Assembly: GCF_943192895.1 (NCBI RefSeq)
Contig: NZ_CALPCB010000008.1
Location: forward strand, 106,225 to 170,224
Direction: 5' to 3'
Length of the DNA: 64,000 bases
Source of the DNA: Veillonella_A intestinalis
Lineage (GTDB): Bacteria; Bacillota; Negativicutes; Veillonellales; Veillonellaceae
Shown here: positions 51,643 through 61,682 of the stretch, one piece after another
How the letters are laid out: each line of letters begins with the position of its first letter
Numbering within the stretch: position 1 is the stretch's first letter
Translations under genes and position numbers: made by a program
Notes under the pieces: model-generated
What the model was told of the DNA's origin: nothing
Database searches by the model: none
What the model saw: only the letters and a program-made list of their open reading frames with translations

Positions 51643-54600
51643 ATGTTCAAACCTGAGCAGGTAGGTAAAAGAACGCGTTATACGTATGCTAAAATTGACG
51701 AAGTTCTAGAAATGCCACATTTGTTGGACGTGCAACGCAAGTCTTACGAGTGGTTTTTGGAGAGCGGTTTACAAAATATTTTTGACGATATTTCTCCGAT
51801 TAAAGACAATTCAGGTAATTTAGTGCTTTCTTTTGAAGGTTTTAGCCTTGGAGAGCCAAAATATGATATTAACGAATGTAAAAACCGTGATGCTACATAT
51901 GCAGCACCATTGCGTGTTAATGTTCGTTTGATTAATAATGATCCAGAAAATCAGGATATTAAAGAACAAGAAGTATTCATGGGTGATTTCCCATTGATGA
52001 CGGAAACAGGCACATTTATTATTAATGGTGCTGAACGTGTTATCGTATCTCAGTTAGTACGTTCCCCAGGGGTATATTACACTCGTGAAATTGATACCAT
52101 GGGTAACCGTTTATATGGTTCTACAGTAATTCCTAACCGTGGTGCTTGGATTGAGCTTGAAACAGATGCTAATGAAATGGTGGCGGTTCGTATTGACCGT
52201 AACCGTAAATTACCAGCAACTGTTTTAATCCGTGCCCTTGGTTGGAGTACAGATGAATCCATTTTAGAATTATTCTGGAATGGTGAAGTTGATGAAGATG
52301 GTAATCGCTTGTATGATGAACGTTTGGTTCGTACGTTAGAAAAAGATACGACTGAATCCGCTGAAGAAGCGTTAGTAGAAATCTACAAAAAATTACGTCC
52401 AGGCGAACCGCCTACTGTAGAAAGTGCTCGCAACTTATTTGACAATTTATTCTTCGATCCTCGTCGTTACGACTTGGCTCGTGTAGGTCGCTATAAATTA
52501 AATAAAAAATTAGGTTGGCGCCAACGTATGCTTGGCCAGACGTTAGCACAGCCAATTGTAAATATGGAAACGGGCGAAGTTATCGTTGATGCTGGCACTG
52601 TAATGAACGAAGAACAGCTAGATATCGTCGCTGATAGTGGTGTATTTAATGGTGAAGGTTTTGCTGAATTCTATGTAAAAAATGCAGATGGCACATCTTT
52701 CAAAGTAATTTGTAACAACTGTAATTTACCATTTGAACATCGTACTGTAACTCGTGAAGACATGATTGCTAATATTAGCTACTTGTTAAACCTTATGGAC
52801 GGTGTAGGTCACGTAGATGATATTGACCACTTAGGCAATCGTCGTTTACGTTGCGTTGGTGAATTATTGCAGAATCAGTTCCGCATTGGTTTAACTCGTA
52901 TGGAACGGGTTGTGCGTGAACGTATGACAATTCAAGATAATGCTATGATTACGCCACAAGCATTGATTAATATTCGTCCAGTAGTAGCAGCGATTAAAGA
53001 ATTCTTTGGTTCTTCGCAGTTATCTCAGTTTATGGACCAAACAAATCCACTTGGTGAATTGACTCATAAACGTCGTTTATCTGCCTTAGGGCCTGGTGGT
53101 TTGTCTCGTGAACGTGCTGGTTTCGAAGTGCGTGACGTGCATCATTCCCACTATGGTCGTATGTGTCCAATTGAAACCCCAGAAGGTCCAAATATCGGTT
53201 TGATTTCTTCACTTTCTAACTATGCAAAAGTAAATGAATTTGGCTTTATTGAAGCGCCATATCGCCGTGTAGAAAAAATCTATGGTACAGGCGAAGAGGC
53301 TAACAAAATTATTAAAGTGCAAGTTTCTGAACAAGTTGTATATATGACAGCTGACGAAGAAGAAGGTATGACGATTGCACAGGCTAACTCCATCCTTGAT
53401 GCTGAAGGCTGTTTCGTAGATACGCATATCGCTTGCCGTCGTGGTCATGAAGTCTTAGAAGTAGCGCCTGAAAAAGTTGACTACATGGACGTTAGCCCTA
53501 AAGAAGTTGTATCCATTGGTACAGCTATGATTCCATTCCTTGAAAATGACGATGCGAACCGTGCTTTGATGGGTGCGAACATGCAGCGTCAGGCCGTGCC
53601 ATTACTTCGTGCACAGGCACCACTTGTTGGTACTGGTATGGAATATAAAGCCGCTTGTGACTCTGGCGTTTGTGTATTGGCTAAAGAAGAAGGTGTTGTT
53701 ACTCGTTGTTGGGGTAATGAAATTCACGTTATGCGTGATAATGGTCGTGTAGATGTTTATAAATTAAACAAATTCTTACGTTCCAATCAATCCACTTGCT
53801 TTAACCAAAAACCAATCGTATTCCGTGGTGATCGTGTTGTAAAAGGTCAGGTATTAGCTGATGGTCCAGCAACTGATGGTGGCGAATTGGCGCTTGGCTT
53901 TAACGTACTTGTTGCCTTCATGCCTTGGGAAGGTTACAACTACGAAGATGCTATCTTGCTTAGTGAGGAACTTTGCAAAGAAGATATTTATACATCTATC
54001 CACATTGAAGAATACGAATGTGATGCTCGTGATACTAAATTAGGGGCTGAAGAAATTACTCGTGAATTGCCAAATACAGGGGATGACAATCTTCGCAATC
54101 TTGATGAAGACGGCATTATTTGTATTGGTGCTGAAGTTCACCCAGGGGATATCCTTGTTGGTAAAGTAACACCAAAAGGTGAAACTGAATTAACTCCAGA
54201 AGAACGCTTATTGCGTGCTATCTTTGGTGATAAAGAACGTGAAGTACGCGATACTTCTTTGCGCGTGCCTCATGGTGAATCTGGTAAAATCGTCGACGTT
54301 AAAGTATTTACTCGTGAAAATGGCGATGAATTACAACCAGGTGTTAATAAATTAGTGCGTGTATATATTGCACAAAAACGTAAAATCCACGAAGGCGATA
54401 AAATGGCTGGTCGTCATGGTAATAAGGGTGTCGTTTCACGTGTTATGCGTCAAGAAGATATGCCGTTCTTACCAGATGGCACACCAGTTCAAATTGTATT
54501 AAACCCATTGGGCGTACCATCTCGTATGAACATTGGTCAGGTATTAGAAACTCATCTTGGTTGGGCGGTACAAGGCCTTGGTATGCAAATTAAGGCTACT

Positions 54601-55794
54601 GACCTTAAAATTCAAAATGTATTGAATCAAGCAAAAGCAGATAGCCGCTACTGGGATAATATTGATCGCATTAAAGAATTATATGCTGAAATGGAATCCT
54701 TGCAGTCTAAAGTAGCTGAAAATGTAACTGTTTCCCATCTAGATGTGGACAGTGAAATTGATGCTCGTCGCGAAGAGGCTTTGGACTTAATCCATGAAGA
54801 AGCACAAAAACAGTTAAATTCATTGGGTGGCCGTGCGCGTTACGATGAATTGCGTGCTCTTGAAAAGAGTTATAGTGATGCAGAAATTGAATACTTCGAT
54901 GAGGAAGAAGAAGCACCAGAAATGGAAGAAGCTTTACAAGCTGAATTGAAGGAACTTTCTGTAGTCGTTAATATTATCGAAGCTATCGAAACGTCTCGTG
55001 TAAAACGTGAAGAAATCCGTAAAAGCTTAGAAGCTTATGGCTATGACTATGAAACATATGGCATGCCAAAACCTGATGTAGCAGGTATTCACATTGCTAC
55101 GCCAGTATTTGATGGGGCACACGAAACTGATGTATTTAATACGCTTCATATTGCTGGTAAAGATGATGATGGTAAAACCGTATTGTACGATGGCCGTACT
55201 GGCGAGCCAATGGATAATAAAGTTACCGTTGGTTATGTGTACATGTTGAAACTTCACCATCTTGTAGATGATAAGATTCATGCTCGTTCTACAGGTCCGT
55301 ACTCCTTAGTAACACAACAGCCATTGGGTGGTAAAGCTCAATTTGGTGGTCAGCGTTTCGGGGAAATGGAAGTATGGGCACTAGAAGCTTATGGCGCCGC
55401 GTATACCTTGCAGGAATTATTAACCGTTAAGTCTGACGATGTTGTTGGTCGTGTTAAAGCATACGAAAAAATCGTTAAAGGTGAAAACATTCCTGAACCA
55501 GGCGTACCAGAATCGTTTAAAGTATTGCTTAAAGAACTTCAAAGTATCGGTCTTGATGTGAAAATCTTGAATGAAGATCAAGAAGAAGTAGTAATTAAAG
55601 AACTCGATGACGATGATGATGTAGATACAAATGAAGATGAAATCAAAGAAGTAATGGAAGGCTCAGATACAACCTCTACGGAAGGGGAATTGCCAGCAAC
55701 TGAAGAATCCGAACCAGTAACTAGTGGAGAAGATGATGATGTATTAAGCGCTATGGCTGCTTATGGTGATGAGTCCGACACAGACGAAGACTAA
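51643..55794 (+). CDS. rpoB: DNA-directed RNA polymerase subunit beta
   Basis: 1383 residues. SSQLSQFMDQTNPLGELTHKR is the rifampicin region with unmutated Asp and His, and the later GDKMAGRHGNKGVVS block is intact. Two acidic additions stand out: an insertion around 1085-1105 (YFDEEEEAPEMEE) and a C-terminal tail in which 27 of the last 62 residues are Asp or Glu. ATG 51643 follows GAGGGGTG by 9 bases. It is separated from rpoC by 33 bp. Confidence 0.98.
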   Translation: MFKPEQVGKRTRYTYAKIDEVLEMPHLLDVQRKSYEWFLESGLQNIFDDISPIKDNSGNLVLSFEGFSLGEPKYDINECKNRDATYAAPLRVNVRLINNDPENQDIKEQEVFMGDFPLMTETGTFIINGAERVIVSQLVRSPGVYYTREIDTMGNRLYGSTVIPNRGAWIELETDANEMVAVRIDRNRKLPATVLIRALGWSTDESILELFWNGEVDEDGNRLYDERLVRTLEKDTTESAEEALVEIYKKLRPGEPPTVESARNLFDNLFFDPRRYDLARVGRYKLNKKLGWRQRMLGQTLAQPIVNMETGEVIVDAGTVMNEEQLDIVADSGVFNGEGFAEFYVKNADGTSFKVICNNCNLPFEHRTVTREDMIANISYLLNLMDGVGHVDDIDHLGNRRLRCVGELLQNQFRIGLTRMERVVRERMTIQDNAMITPQALINIRPVVAAIKEFFGSSQLSQFMDQTNPLGELTHKRRLSALGPGGLSRERAGFEVRDVHHSHYGRMCPIETPEGPNIGLISSLSNYAKVNEFGFIEAPYRRVEKIYGTGEEANKIIKVQVSEQVVYMTADEEEGMTIAQANSILDAEGCFVDTHIACRRGHEVLEVAPEKVDYMDVSPKEVVSIGTAMIPFLENDDANRALMGANMQRQAVPLLRAQAPLVGTGMEYKAACDSGVCVLAKEEGVVTRCWGNEIHVMRDNGRVDVYKLNKFLRSNQSTCFNQKPIVFRGDRVVKGQVLADGPATDGGELALGFNVLVAFMPWEGYNYEDAILLSEELCKEDIYTSIHIEEYECDARDTKLGAEEITRELPNTGDDNLRNLDEDGIICIGAEVHPGDILVGKVTPKGETELTPEERLLRAIFGDKEREVRDTSLRVPHGESGKIVDVKVFTRENGDELQPGVNKLVRVYIAQKRKIHEGDKMAGRHGNKGVVSRVMRQEDMPFLPDGTPVQIVLNPLGVPSRMNIGQVLETHLGWAVQGLGMQIKATDLKIQNVLNQAKADSRYWDNIDRIKELYAEMESLQSKVAENVTVSHLDVDSEIDARREEALDLIHEEAQKQLNSLGGRARYDELRALEKSYSDAEIEYFDEEEEAPEMEEALQAELKELSVVVNIIEAIETSRVKREEIRKSLEAYGYDYETYGMPKPDVAGIHIATPVFDGAHETDVFNTLHIAGKDDDGKTVLYDGRTGEPMDNKVTVGYVYMLKLHHLVDDKIHARSTGPYSLVTQQPLGGKAQFGGQRFGEMEVWALEAYGAAYTLQELLTVKSDDVVGRVKAYEKIVKGENIPEPGVPESFKVLLKELQSIGLDVKILNEDQEEVVIKELDDDDDVDTNEDEIKEVMEGSDTTSTEGELPATEESEPVTSGEDDDVLSAMAAYGDESDTDED

Positions 55795-55827
55795 TATTTG
55801 AGTATCCAAAAGAAGGGAGCGATACTT

Positions 55828-58800
55828 GTGCTAGACGTTAATGAATTCGACTCTATGCGAATTGGCTTAGCTTCGCCAGACCAGATTTTAGAATGGTCTT
55901 ATGGAGAAGTTAAGAAGCCAGAAACTATTAACTATCGTACGCTTAAGCCAGAACGTGATGGCTTGTTTTGCGAGCGTATTTTTGGACCAACCAAGGACTG
56001 GGAATGTCATTGTGGTAAATATAAACGCATTCGCCATAAAGGCGTAGTCTGCGATAAATGTGGTGTAGAAGTGACTCGTTCTAAAGTTCGTCGTGAACGC
56101 ATGGGCCATATCGTACTGGCTACACCAGTGTCTCATATTTGGTACTTCAAGGGGATCCCATCTCGTATGGGTCTCATCCTTGATGTATCGCCACGTTCTT
56201 TAGAGCGCGTACTTTATTTTGCTGCCTATATCGTTGTAGATCCAGGTAGCACGCCTCTTATGAAACGTCAATTGCTTTCCGAAACTGAGTTCCGTGAATA
56301 TGAAGCTCAATTTAATGAAGCTGATTATAAAATCAATGGTAAACAAGTTGAAATTGAAACAGTAGGACAACGTCGTGAACGTTTGGCTATTATTGCGGAA
56401 GCAAAACGTAAGTTAGCAGCTAACGAAGCATTAGAAGCTAATACAGAAATTCCAGAAGAAGAAAAGGAATATGAAGAATTAACTCGTGAAGAACGTTATG
56501 AATTAGGTGCTCTAGAAGACGTAGAATTTGTATGCGTTGATATGGGTGCTGAAGCGATTAAAGCGTTACTAAGTGAATTGGACTTAGAAAGTCTTAATGT
56601 AGAACTTCGCAGTGAATTAGAAACTTCCACAGGTCAACGTAAGGTTCGTGCCGTGCGTCGTTTGGAAGTTGTTGAAGCATTCCGCCAATCTGGGAATAAA
56701 CCAGAATGGATGATTATGGATGTAGTGCCAGTAATTCCACCTGAATTACGCCCTATGGTTCAACTTGATGGTGGCCGTTTTGCTACATCTGACTTGAATG
56801 ATTTATATCGCCGTGTAATCAACCGTAATAATCGTTTAAAACGTTTATTAGATTTAGGAGCGCCTGATATTATCGTGCGCAATGAAAAACGTATGTTACA
56901 AGAAGCGGTTGATGCTCTTATCGACAATGGTCGTCGTGGTCGTCCGGTAACTGGTCCTGGTAATCGTCCTTTGAAATCTTTATCCGATATGCTTAAAGGT
57001 AAACAAGGTCGTTTCCGTCAGAACTTGTTAGGTAAACGTGTTGACTACTCTGGCCGTTCTGTAATCGTAGTTGGTCCAGAACTTAAAATGCACCAATGCG
57101 GTTTGCCTAAAGAAATGGCGCTTGAATTGTTCAAACCTTTCGTTATGAAACGTTTGGTAGAACGTCAACAAGCAAGCAATATTAAAGCAGCTAAACGTCA
57201 AGTAGAACGTATTGGTCCTGGCGTTTGGGAAGCGTTGGAAGAAGTTATTAAAGAACATCCAGTGCTCTTGAACCGTGCGCCAACACTTCACCGTTTGGGG
57301 ATTCAAGCGTTTGAACCAATCCTTTGGGAAGGTCGCGCTATTAAGTTGCATCCATTAGTATGTACAGCTTTCAATGCTGACTTTGACGGTGACCAGATGG
57401 CGTGTCATTTGCCATTATCTGTAGAAGCTCAGTCTGAAGCTCGTACACTCATGTTATCTTCCCATAATATCTTGTCTACTAAAGATGGCAAGCCAGTAGC
57501 GGTTCCATCACAGGATATGATTTTGGGGACTTACTACTTAACTGTAGTTCGTCAACATACCAAAGAAAAAGCTAAATACTTTGCTAACTATGATGAAGTT
57601 ATGTTAGCGTATGATGCGGGTATTATTGGTTTGCAGGATATTCTTTATATCCGCCAAGAAGGCTATGGCCGTGTTGAAACGACAGCAGGCCGTTTGATCT
57701 TTAACAATGCGCTCTATCCTGAGCTTCGTCAATATGAATTGCAAGAAGATGGTCATTACACCTTAGGTCGCGTAATGGACAAGAAGATGGTAGGTAAATT
57801 AGTTGACCAATGTTTCCAATTATTTGGTAATGAAAAAACGGCAGAACTTCTTGACCGCGTTAAATCCTTAGGTTACTCTTACGCTCGTCGTGCTGGTATG
57901 ACAATTGCTATTGCAGACATTAAAGTGCCAACTGAAAAGGCTGAAATTTTACAAAAAGCGGATGAAGATGTAGAAAAAGTATCACGCAACTATCGTCGTG
58001 GTTATATGTCTGAAGATGAACGTTATCGTAAAACTATCCAGCTTTGGACACAGGCTACCGAAGATGTAACTGATGCCATGATGGATACTATGATGCGAGA
58101 CCAAGAAGGCTTTAACCCTGTTTATATGATGGCGATTTCTGGTGCCCGTGGTAATAAACAGCAGATTCGTCAGTTAGCTGGTATGCGTGGTTTAATGGCT
58201 GACCCATCAGGTCGAATCATTGACTTACCGATTAAGGCAAACTTTAAAGAAGGTCTTACTGTATTGGATTACTTTACTTCTAGCCATGGTGCTCGTAAAG
58301 GTTTGGCCGATACGGCTCTTCGTACAGCTGACTCTGGGTATTTAACACGTCGTCTTGTTGACGTATCCCAAGACGTTATTGTTCGTGAGGAAGACTGTGA
58401 TGTAGTGGGCATTGATTTAGTGCGTGAACGTGCACGTTTAGCAAGCTCGACTCGTCAGGCTCTTGCCTTATTGAAAGATAAATTAATTGGCCGCGTCCTT
58501 GATAAGGATGTAGTGGATGCAGCGACTGGTGAAGTTGTGTTAACTGCTGAAACTGTATTGACTCAAGCTGACTTAGATGTATTAGCAGAACATAAAATTA
58601 CTGGCATTGATCTTCGTGGCGCTCATTTAGGTAGCGATAGCGATATTAACCACACAAATCTTGTACAGAAAATTAGCCTTGGTGAAACGGATGAAGGCAT
58701 TCGTCAAACCTTGCGTGAAACAATGGTACAAAATATGCTTGGTAAAGATACCGTTAATGCTGTTGTAGATAGCGAAGGTCGTGAAGTATTCCCTGCACAC

Positions 58801-60039
58801 AGTGCGCTTACTGAAGAAGGTATTGAAGCAATCCTTGATAGTGATGTAAAAGAAGTGCAAGTACGTAACAATGATATTCATGGTATCGAAGTAGAAGCTA
58901 TCGTAGAAGGTCAAGGTATTATTGAACCATTGAAGGATCGTATTATTGGTCGTACGGCAGCGGAAGAATTAGTTAATAAAGAAACTGGCGAAGTTATTGT
59001 GCCTCTTAATGGGGAAATTACAGAAGAATTGGCTGATGAAGTAGTAAAACACTATGAAACAGTTAAGATTCGCTCTGTATTGACTTGTCATTCTCCATAT
59101 GGCGTATGTATGAAATGTTATGGCCGTGACTTAGGTACTGGTAACCAAGTACAGGTAGGGGAAGCTGTTGGTATTATTGCAGCACAGTCTATCGGTGAAC
59201 CAGGTACACAGTTAACAATGCGTACATTCCATACGGGTGGTGTCGCTGGTGACGATATTACGCAAGGTTTGCCACGTGTTGAAGAATTATTTGAAGCACG
59301 TCGTCCTAAACGTCATGCTATTATTAGCGAAGTAGAAGGTACAGTTCGTGTAGTGCCTAATGATAATAAAAAAGGTACTAATACTATCTTTGTTACTGAT
59401 AAAGATGGGGTAGAATTTGATTACTTGATTCCATATGGCGCTCGTATTATTGTGCGTGATGGCGATTTTGTAAAATTAGGCGCCCGTTTAACGGAAGGTT
59501 CTATCAACCCTCACGATATTATGCGTGTTATGGGAACTGAAGCTACACAGCGCTACCTTGTATATGAAGTACAAAAAGTATATAAATCTCAAGGTGTAGA
59601 AATTAACGATAAACATATTGAGGTTATTGTGCGTCAAATGCTTCATAAAGTAAAAGTAGAAGAAGTAGGCGATGCTGACTTGTTACCAGGGGATCCTATT
59701 GATGTTAATACCTTCGAAGAAGAAAACCGTCGTTTAGTTTTAAATGGCAAACAACCAGCTACAGGTAAACGAATTCTTCTCGGTATTACTAAGGCTGCGT
59801 TAGCTACTGATAGCTTCTTGTCAGCTGCATCCTTCCAGGAAACAACTCGCGTACTTACTGATGCTGCTATTAAAGGTAAAATTGATCCATTGTTAGGTCT
59901 TAAAGAAAACGTTATTATTGGTAAATTGATTCCTGCTGGTACTGGTATGAGTCGTTACCGTAAAATTAAAGTTATTAAAAAAGAACCTCAAGTGGAAGAC
60001 GTAGTACCTGTTGAAGCAACTACAACTGTGGAAGAATAA
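55828..60039 (+). CDS. rpoC: DNA-directed RNA polymerase subunit beta'
   Basis: 1403 residues. The zinc site CHCGKYK...CDKCGVEV near 60-78, the catalytic NADFDGDQMA near 450 and the second zinc/bridge region (CHSPYGVCMKCYG, GIIAAQSIGEPGTQLTMRTFH) near 1090-1130 are present. GTG 55828 is chosen: GGGAG is 8 bases before, and MLDVNEFDSMRIGLASP is the common start; an in-frame TTG at 55798 lies before that site. Confidence 0.98.
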   Translation: MLDVNEFDSMRIGLASPDQILEWSYGEVKKPETINYRTLKPERDGLFCERIFGPTKDWECHCGKYKRIRHKGVVCDKCGVEVTRSKVRRERMGHIVLATPVSHIWYFKGIPSRMGLILDVSPRSLERVLYFAAYIVVDPGSTPLMKRQLLSETEFREYEAQFNEADYKINGKQVEIETVGQRRERLAIIAEAKRKLAANEALEANTEIPEEEKEYEELTREERYELGALEDVEFVCVDMGAEAIKALLSELDLESLNVELRSELETSTGQRKVRAVRRLEVVEAFRQSGNKPEWMIMDVVPVIPPELRPMVQLDGGRFATSDLNDLYRRVINRNNRLKRLLDLGAPDIIVRNEKRMLQEAVDALIDNGRRGRPVTGPGNRPLKSLSDMLKGKQGRFRQNLLGKRVDYSGRSVIVVGPELKMHQCGLPKEMALELFKPFVMKRLVERQQASNIKAAKRQVERIGPGVWEALEEVIKEHPVLLNRAPTLHRLGIQAFEPILWEGRAIKLHPLVCTAFNADFDGDQMACHLPLSVEAQSEARTLMLSSHNILSTKDGKPVAVPSQDMILGTYYLTVVRQHTKEKAKYFANYDEVMLAYDAGIIGLQDILYIRQEGYGRVETTAGRLIFNNALYPELRQYELQEDGHYTLGRVMDKKMVGKLVDQCFQLFGNEKTAELLDRVKSLGYSYARRAGMTIAIADIKVPTEKAEILQKADEDVEKVSRNYRRGYMSEDERYRKTIQLWTQATEDVTDAMMDTMMRDQEGFNPVYMMAISGARGNKQQIRQLAGMRGLMADPSGRIIDLPIKANFKEGLTVLDYFTSSHGARKGLADTALRTADSGYLTRRLVDVSQDVIVREEDCDVVGIDLVRERARLASSTRQALALLKDKLIGRVLDKDVVDAATGEVVLTAETVLTQADLDVLAEHKITGIDLRGAHLGSDSDINHTNLVQKISLGETDEGIRQTLRETMVQNMLGKDTVNAVVDSEGREVFPAHSALTEEGIEAILDSDVKEVQVRNNDIHGIEVEAIVEGQGIIEPLKDRIIGRTAAEELVNKETGEVIVPLNGEITEELADEVVKHYETVKIRSVLTCHSPYGVCMKCYGRDLGTGNQVQVGEAVGIIAAQSIGEPGTQLTMRTFHTGGVAGDDITQGLPRVEELFEARRPKRHAIISEVEGTVRVVPNDNKKGTNTIFVTDKDGVEFDYLIPYGARIIVRDGDFVKLGARLTEGSINPHDIMRVMGTEATQRYLVYEVQKVYKSQGVEINDKHIEVIVRQMLHKVKVEEVGDADLLPGDPIDVNTFEEENRRLVLNGKQPATGKRILLGITKAALATDSFLSAASFQETTRVLTDAAIKGKIDPLLGLKENVIIGKLIPAGTGMSRYRKIKVIKKEPQVEDVVPVEATTTVEE

Positions 60040-60138
60040 GTTTGATGTTAACTTATTAATACAGTGTAAGGTGTGTATATAAGAATAAAAACGTGACGCA
60101 GGCAGAATTGCTAAAGCGTTTCAGTGTTATGTTTAGAA

Positions 60139-60174
60139 AGAGTGTCTCTCAGTTTTGTGAGAGACACTCTTTTA
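60139..60174 (+). terminator. Terminator of rpoBC
   Basis: AGAGTGTCTCTCA pairs perfectly with TGAGAGACACTCT (13 bp), followed by TTTATATTT. Confidence 0.92.
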
Positions 60175-60360
60175 TATTTCTTGAGAAAGTTAATCATGCA
60201 TATTTTGCAATCATTGTATAAGAATGTATAAAATATAGGAAAAATGACTGAATATTGCATAAAATTAATAAAAATATACAACATAAGAATATTTTGAAAC
60301 ACACGGATGAGTGTACATATAAAAGCTAGATAATATGCGGCAAATTCGCTATAAAACATG
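60175..60360 (+). other. AT-rich intergenic region before the str operon
   Basis: No gene or clear structure is seen between the rpoBC terminator and the next promoter. Confidence 0.6.
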
Positions 60361-60390
60361 TTGACAGAGGCGGGGGTGTAATGCTAAACT
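60361..60390 (+). promoter_or_regulatory. str operon promoter
   Basis: TTGACA (60361-60366), 18-bp spacer, TAAACT (60385-60390); the start codon of the first gene is 58 bases further. Confidence 0.6.
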
Positions 60391-60448
60391 GATATAGTGC
60401 TCAGGGGACAGTGTGCCCGAGTGCGAGAAAATCATGAGGAGTAAAGGT

Positions 60449-60694
60449 ATGGAAATCGAAGTTTTGACATCGGCGAAAAAGACAATCGGAGCTAAGCAAA
60501 CGTCGAAAGCGATTATGCGCGGCGAAGTTCAGATGGTGTTTGTTGCTAATAACAGCGATGACCGTGTGGTGTTACCAATCCTTGAACTTTGTGAAAAATA
60601 TGCAGTGCCAGTAAATCAGGAGCACTCCATGGAGGAACTTGGTAAGGCTGGTAAAATAAAAGTGAAGGCCGCTGCTGTCGGTGTGCTTCGTTAA
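60449..60694 (+). CDS. L7Ae/L30e-family RNA-binding protein (YbxF-like)
   Basis: 81 residues with the L7Ae fold: GAKQTSKAIMRGEVQMVFVANN near residue 14, LPILELCEKYAVPV near 42, and the ending KAAAVGVLR. Relatives (YbxF/YlxQ) bind kink-turn RNA and associate with the ribosome. Position between rpoC and rpsL is standard in Firmicutes. ATG 60449 is chosen, as AGGAG lies 7 bases before it. Confidence 0.93.
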   Translation: MEIEVLTSAKKTIGAKQTSKAIMRGEVQMVFVANNSDDRVVLPILELCEKYAVPVNQEHSMEELGKAGKIKVKAAAVGVLR

Positions 60695-60771
60695 ACTTGG
60701 TAATATCTGTAGTAACAATTTGTTGCAGCAGATCAATTATAAATCTAATTGTTTGGAAAGGAGGTGCCCTA

Positions 60772-61146
60772 ATGCCAACTATTAATCAGCTAGTACGTAA
60801 AGGTCGCGAAACCGTGACTACTAAATCTACGGCTCCTGCGTTGAAAAACTGTCCGCAGAAACGTGGTGTATGTACTCGTGTGTACACAGCTACTCCAAAG
60901 AAACCGAACTCCGCGCTTCGTAAAGTTGCCCGTGTTCGTTTAACAAACGCTATTGAAGTAACTGCTTACATCCCAGGCATTGGTCACAATTTACAGGAAC
61001 ACAGTGTAGTACTTATTCGAGGTGGTCGTGTTAAAGACTTACCAGGTGTGCGTTATCACATTGTTCGCGGTGCATTGGATACAGCTGGCGTACAGAACCG
61101 TATGCAGAGTCGTTCCAAATACGGCGCTAAAAAAGCTAAAAAATAA
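60772..61146 (+). CDS. rpsL: 30S ribosomal protein S12
   Basis: 124 residues, PTINQLVRKGRETV start; TPKKPNSALRKVARVRL and KDLPGVRYHIVRGALD keep the lysines where streptomycin resistance mutations occur. ATG 60772 follows AAAGGAGG; the longer frame upstream is not coding. Confidence 0.98.
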   Translation: MPTINQLVRKGRETVTTKSTAPALKNCPQKRGVCTRVYTATPKKPNSALRKVARVRLTNAIEVTAYIPGIGHNLQEHSVVLIRGGRVKDLPGVRYHIVRGALDTAGVQNRMQSRSKYGAKKAKK

Positions 61147-61188
61147 TAGCTAACAATTGAAATCACACATCGTAGAGGAGGAAATAAC

Positions 61189-61659
61189 ATGCCAAGAAAA
61201 GGCCCTGTGTTGAAGCGTGATGTACTTCCAGATCCGGTGTACAACAGCAAATTGGTTACACGCTTCATTAACAAAGTGATGTACGATGGTAAAAAAGGTA
61301 TTGCTGAAACTATCGTATATGATGCATTTGAAATTATTCGTTCCAAAATGGGTCAGGACCCAATGGAAGTTTTTGATCAGGCTTTAAAAAATGTAATGCC
61401 TGTATTGGAAGTTCGTGCTCGCCGTATCGGTGGTGCTAACTACCAAGTACCAGTTGAAGTTCGTGCTGATCGTCGTCAGACATTAGGCATTCGTTGGATG
61501 GTAAACTATGCTCGTCTTCGTGGCGAACGTACCATGAAAGAACGTTTAGCTGGTGAATTAATGGATGCGTTCAATAACACTGGCGCAGCTATTAAAAAGA
61601 AAGATGATACTCATAAAATGGCAGAAGCTAATAAAGCATTTGCTCATTATCGTTGGTAA
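61189..61659 (+). CDS. rpsG: 30S ribosomal protein S7
   Basis: 156 residues; PRKGPVLKRDVLPDPVYNSK start, GGANYQVPVEVRADRR near residue 83 and RGERTMKERLAGELMDA near 117. Nucleates the 30S head and contacts the E site. GAGGAGG stands before the ATG. Confidence 0.98.
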   Translation: MPRKGPVLKRDVLPDPVYNSKLVTRFINKVMYDGKKGIAETIVYDAFEIIRSKMGQDPMEVFDQALKNVMPVLEVRARRIGGANYQVPVEVRADRRQTLGIRWMVNYARLRGERTMKERLAGELMDAFNNTGAAIKKKDDTHKMAEANKAFAHYRW

Positions 61660-61682
61660 TTAGTTAAGAGGAGTTGACATTC

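Noticed and set aside
52960..53200. Possible rifampicin-resistance change in rpoB
   Set aside because: The Asp, His and Ser positions of the rifampicin region all have the sensitive-type residues.
51643..60039. Many open frames antisense to rpoB and rpoC
   Set aside because: Highly biased codon use of the real genes keeps reverse frames open; none has a ribosome-binding site or recognisable sequence.
60772..61146. Possible streptomycin-resistance change in rpsL
   Set aside because: Both lysines usually mutated (in TPKKPNS and GVRYHIV-preceding KDLPG) are unchanged.
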